A stretch of DNA of 64,000 nt from Enterobacter sp. JBIWA008 (GTDB taxonomy: Bacteria > Pseudomonadota > Gammaproteobacteria > Enterobacterales > Enterobacteriaceae). Positions 62,729 to 64,000 of the stretch are shown one piece after another; the first letter of the stretch is position 1; each line of letters starts with the position of its first letter. The stretch is taken from the NCBI RefSeq assembly GCF_019968765.1, contig NZ_CP074149.1, positions 3,348,001-3,412,000 of the forward strand, in the 5' to 3' direction. The notes beneath the pieces are model-generated. The model had not been told where the DNA came from. It did not search any database and saw nothing but the letters and a program-made list of their open reading frames with translations. Both the position numbers and the translations under genes were made by a program.

Positions 62729-63658
62729 ATGAAAGACGTGGGCGAAGAAAAAATTGGCGAGAACAATGATGATCTTGAGATTGAAAGCGAGGAAAAAGCG
62801 CGCGGAGAGAAGATAGAAATTGATGAAGATCGCCTCCCATCCCGCGCGATGGCCATCCACGAGCATATACGCCAGGATGGCGAAAAAGAGATGGAGCGCG
62901 ACGCGATGGCCCTCTTCTGGTCAGCCATCGCTGCGGGACTCTCAATGGGCGCGTCACTGCTCGCCAAAGGGATATTTCATGTGCAGCTGGAAGGCGTACC
63001 CGGTGGATTTTTACTGGAGAACCTCGGTTATACCTTCGGCTTTATTATCGTCATCATGGCCCGCCAGCAGCTGTTTACCGAAAACACGGTGACCGCCGTT
63101 CTGCCGGTGATGCAAAACCCCACCCTCGGTAATTTCGGTTTATTGATGCGGCTCTGGAGCGTGGTCCTGCTGGGTAATATCATCGGCACGGGCATCGCGG
63201 CCTGGGCGTTTGAATATATGCCGATCTTTGATGAACCCACCCGGGATGCGTTTGTGAAAATCGGCATGGATGTAATGAAAAACACGCCGGTTGAGATGTT
63301 CTCAAACGCCATCATCTCTGGCTGGATTATCGCCACGATGGTGTGGATGTTCCCTTCAGCGGGCAGCGCCAAAATTGTGGTGATCATATTGATGACCTGG
63401 CTGATTGCGCTGGCGGACACCACGCATATTGTGGTCGGTACCGTTGAAATCCTCTATCTGGTCTTTAACGGTACGCTTCACTGGAGCGATTTTTTCTGGC
63501 CGTTCGCTCTACCGACGCTGGCAGGAAACATTTGCGGCGGAACGTTTATCTTCGCGCTGTTAAGCCATGCCCAAATTCGTAACGACATGTCGAACAAACG
63601 CAAAGCTGAGCTTAAGGCACGGGAAAATAATGATAAATCGACAAAAAAATCGTCCTGA
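62729..63658 (+). CDS. yfdC: Formate/nitrite transporter family protein YfdC
   Basis: 309-residue FNT-family protein. A charged, acidic N-terminal region of about 60 residues (EIESEEKARGEKIEIDEDRLPSRAM) precedes six helices beginning near residue 65, with the FNT pattern GLSMGASLLAKGIF and the second half GGTFIFAL near 272. C terminus is lysine-rich. Substrate unknown; possibly a small anion. Confidence 0.93.
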   Translation: MKDVGEEKIGENNDDLEIESEEKARGEKIEIDEDRLPSRAMAIHEHIRQDGEKEMERDAMALFWSAIAAGLSMGASLLAKGIFHVQLEGVPGGFLLENLGYTFGFIIVIMARQQLFTENTVTAVLPVMQNPTLGNFGLLMRLWSVVLLGNIIGTGIAAWAFEYMPIFDEPTRDAFVKIGMDVMKNTPVEMFSNAIISGWIIATMVWMFPSAGSAKIVVIILMTWLIALADTTHIVVGTVEILYLVFNGTLHWSDFFWPFALPTLAGNICGGTFIFALLSHAQIRNDMSNKRKAELKARENNDKSTKKSS

Positions 63659-63693
63659 ATGGTGACTCTTTGAGCAGTCAGGCGGCTATGCGC

Positions 63694-63722
63694 TTAACGC
63701 AAAGTGTAAATAAGGCTATACT
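63694..63722 (+). promoter_or_regulatory. argW promoter
   Basis: TTAACG (63694-63699) and TATACT (63717-63722) with a 17-base spacer, followed by a GC-rich discriminator, typical of a growth-rate-controlled stable RNA promoter. Confidence 0.75.
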
Positions 63723-63733
63723 CGTGCCGCCTC

Positions 63734-63808
63734 GTCCCCTTAGTTAAATGGATATAACGAGCCCCTCCTAAGGGCTAGTTGCAGGTTCGATTCCTGCAGG
63801 GGACACCA
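63734..63808 (+). tRNA. argW: tRNA-Arg (anticodon CCU)
   Basis: 75 bases. Acceptor arm GTCCCCT pairs with AGGGGAC; anticodon loop CTCCTAA gives CCU, reading AGG; the T-loop GGTTCGATTCC and encoded ACCA end are intact. It differs from E. coli argW by few bases. The 3' end is the usual attachment core for P4/CPS-53-type integrases. Confidence 0.97.
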
Positions 63809-64000
63809 TTTCCAACAGAACCCGCCTCTCCGCTTCAGAACCAAACACCGATCACACCTTTATAATTAGACATTTATACTCAACCGAAGCGAACCAAAGG
63901 GAATGACTACAGCAAACTTTTACGGGCATATTGTGGGCACACCGATCAGCCAGCCGGAGTAGAAGATACGTTCTAACTGGGTTAGTTCGGATTTGTTCAT
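63809..64000. other. Region right of argW: candidate integration edge
   Basis: 192 bases to the end of the window with no recognised element. The only open frame is a short minus-strand one (63920-64000). A sequence downstream of argW often begins an integrated island; none can be confirmed here because the other end would be outside the window. Confidence 0.35.
63920..64000 (-). CDS. Unrecognised small ORF or gene terminus at the right edge
   Basis: 26 residues from an ATG at the last base of the window (MNKSELTQLERIFYSGWLIG then VPTICP) to a TAA. If the ATG is internal, this is the C terminus of a gene lying to the right. I do not recognise the sequence and give no function. Confidence 0.25.
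   Translation of the reverse strand: MNKSELTQLERIFYSGWLIGVPTICP

Overview
The window is a stretch of chromosomal core genome from an Enterobacteriaceae species. The proteins are full-length and nearly collinear with the Escherichia coli K-12 segment nuo - lrhA - ackA/pta - his transport - purF - accD - fabB - aroC - fadIJ - fadL - argW. The protein sequences, small palindromic repeats and gene content suggest Enterobacter (cloacae complex) or a close relative such as Lelliottia or Leclercia. The species cannot be fixed without a search.

Layout. 1-8178 (minus): nuoA-B-CD-E-F-G and the start of nuoH, encoding respiratory complex I, followed upstream by its LysR-type regulator gene lrhA. 10686-20025: alaA, yfbR, yfbS, hxpA, yfbU, yfbV, ackA and pta, covering alanine synthesis, nucleotide clean-up and the acetate switch. 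20099-25335: the main accessory locus. It is a minus-strand operon for a UlaA-type PTS (IIA, IIB, IIC) plus a transketolase split into two genes, and it diverges from a LacI/GntR-type regulator. It sits where E. coli K-12 carries yfcC. 25339-29321: yfcD, yfcE, yfcF, a frameshifted yfcG, folX, yfcH. 29342-34079: a GNAT acetyltransferase, then hisP-hisM-hisQ-hisJ and argT (cationic amino acid ABC import). The argT upstream region shows a sigma-54 promoter, a probable NtrC site and a C/A-rich leader of the kind bound by the GcvB small RNA.

34285-44082: ubiX-purF-cvpA behind a PurR operator, dedD-folC-accD, dedA-truA-usg, pdxB. 44055-55732: flk, yfcJ, fabB (with FabR and FadR sites), mnmC, yfcL-epmC-yfcA-mepA-aroC-prmB, smrB, sixA. 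The E. coli yfc fimbrial cluster is absent between smrB and sixA. 55942-61616: fadJ-fadI, yfcZ and fadL. FadR-like sites lie upstream of fadI and fadL, so fatty acid uptake, beta-oxidation and unsaturated fatty acid synthesis (fabB) share one regulator across the window. 61661-63808: mlaA, yfdC and tRNA-Arg(CCU), argW. argW is a classic integration site, and the last 190 bases contain only an unrecognised small reading frame.

Most of the window is ordinary conserved core. The parts that merit a second look are the PTS/split-transketolase operon and its operators, the yfcG frameshift, paired inverted repeats upstream of ackA, the argT control region, and the unresolved right edge beyond argW.
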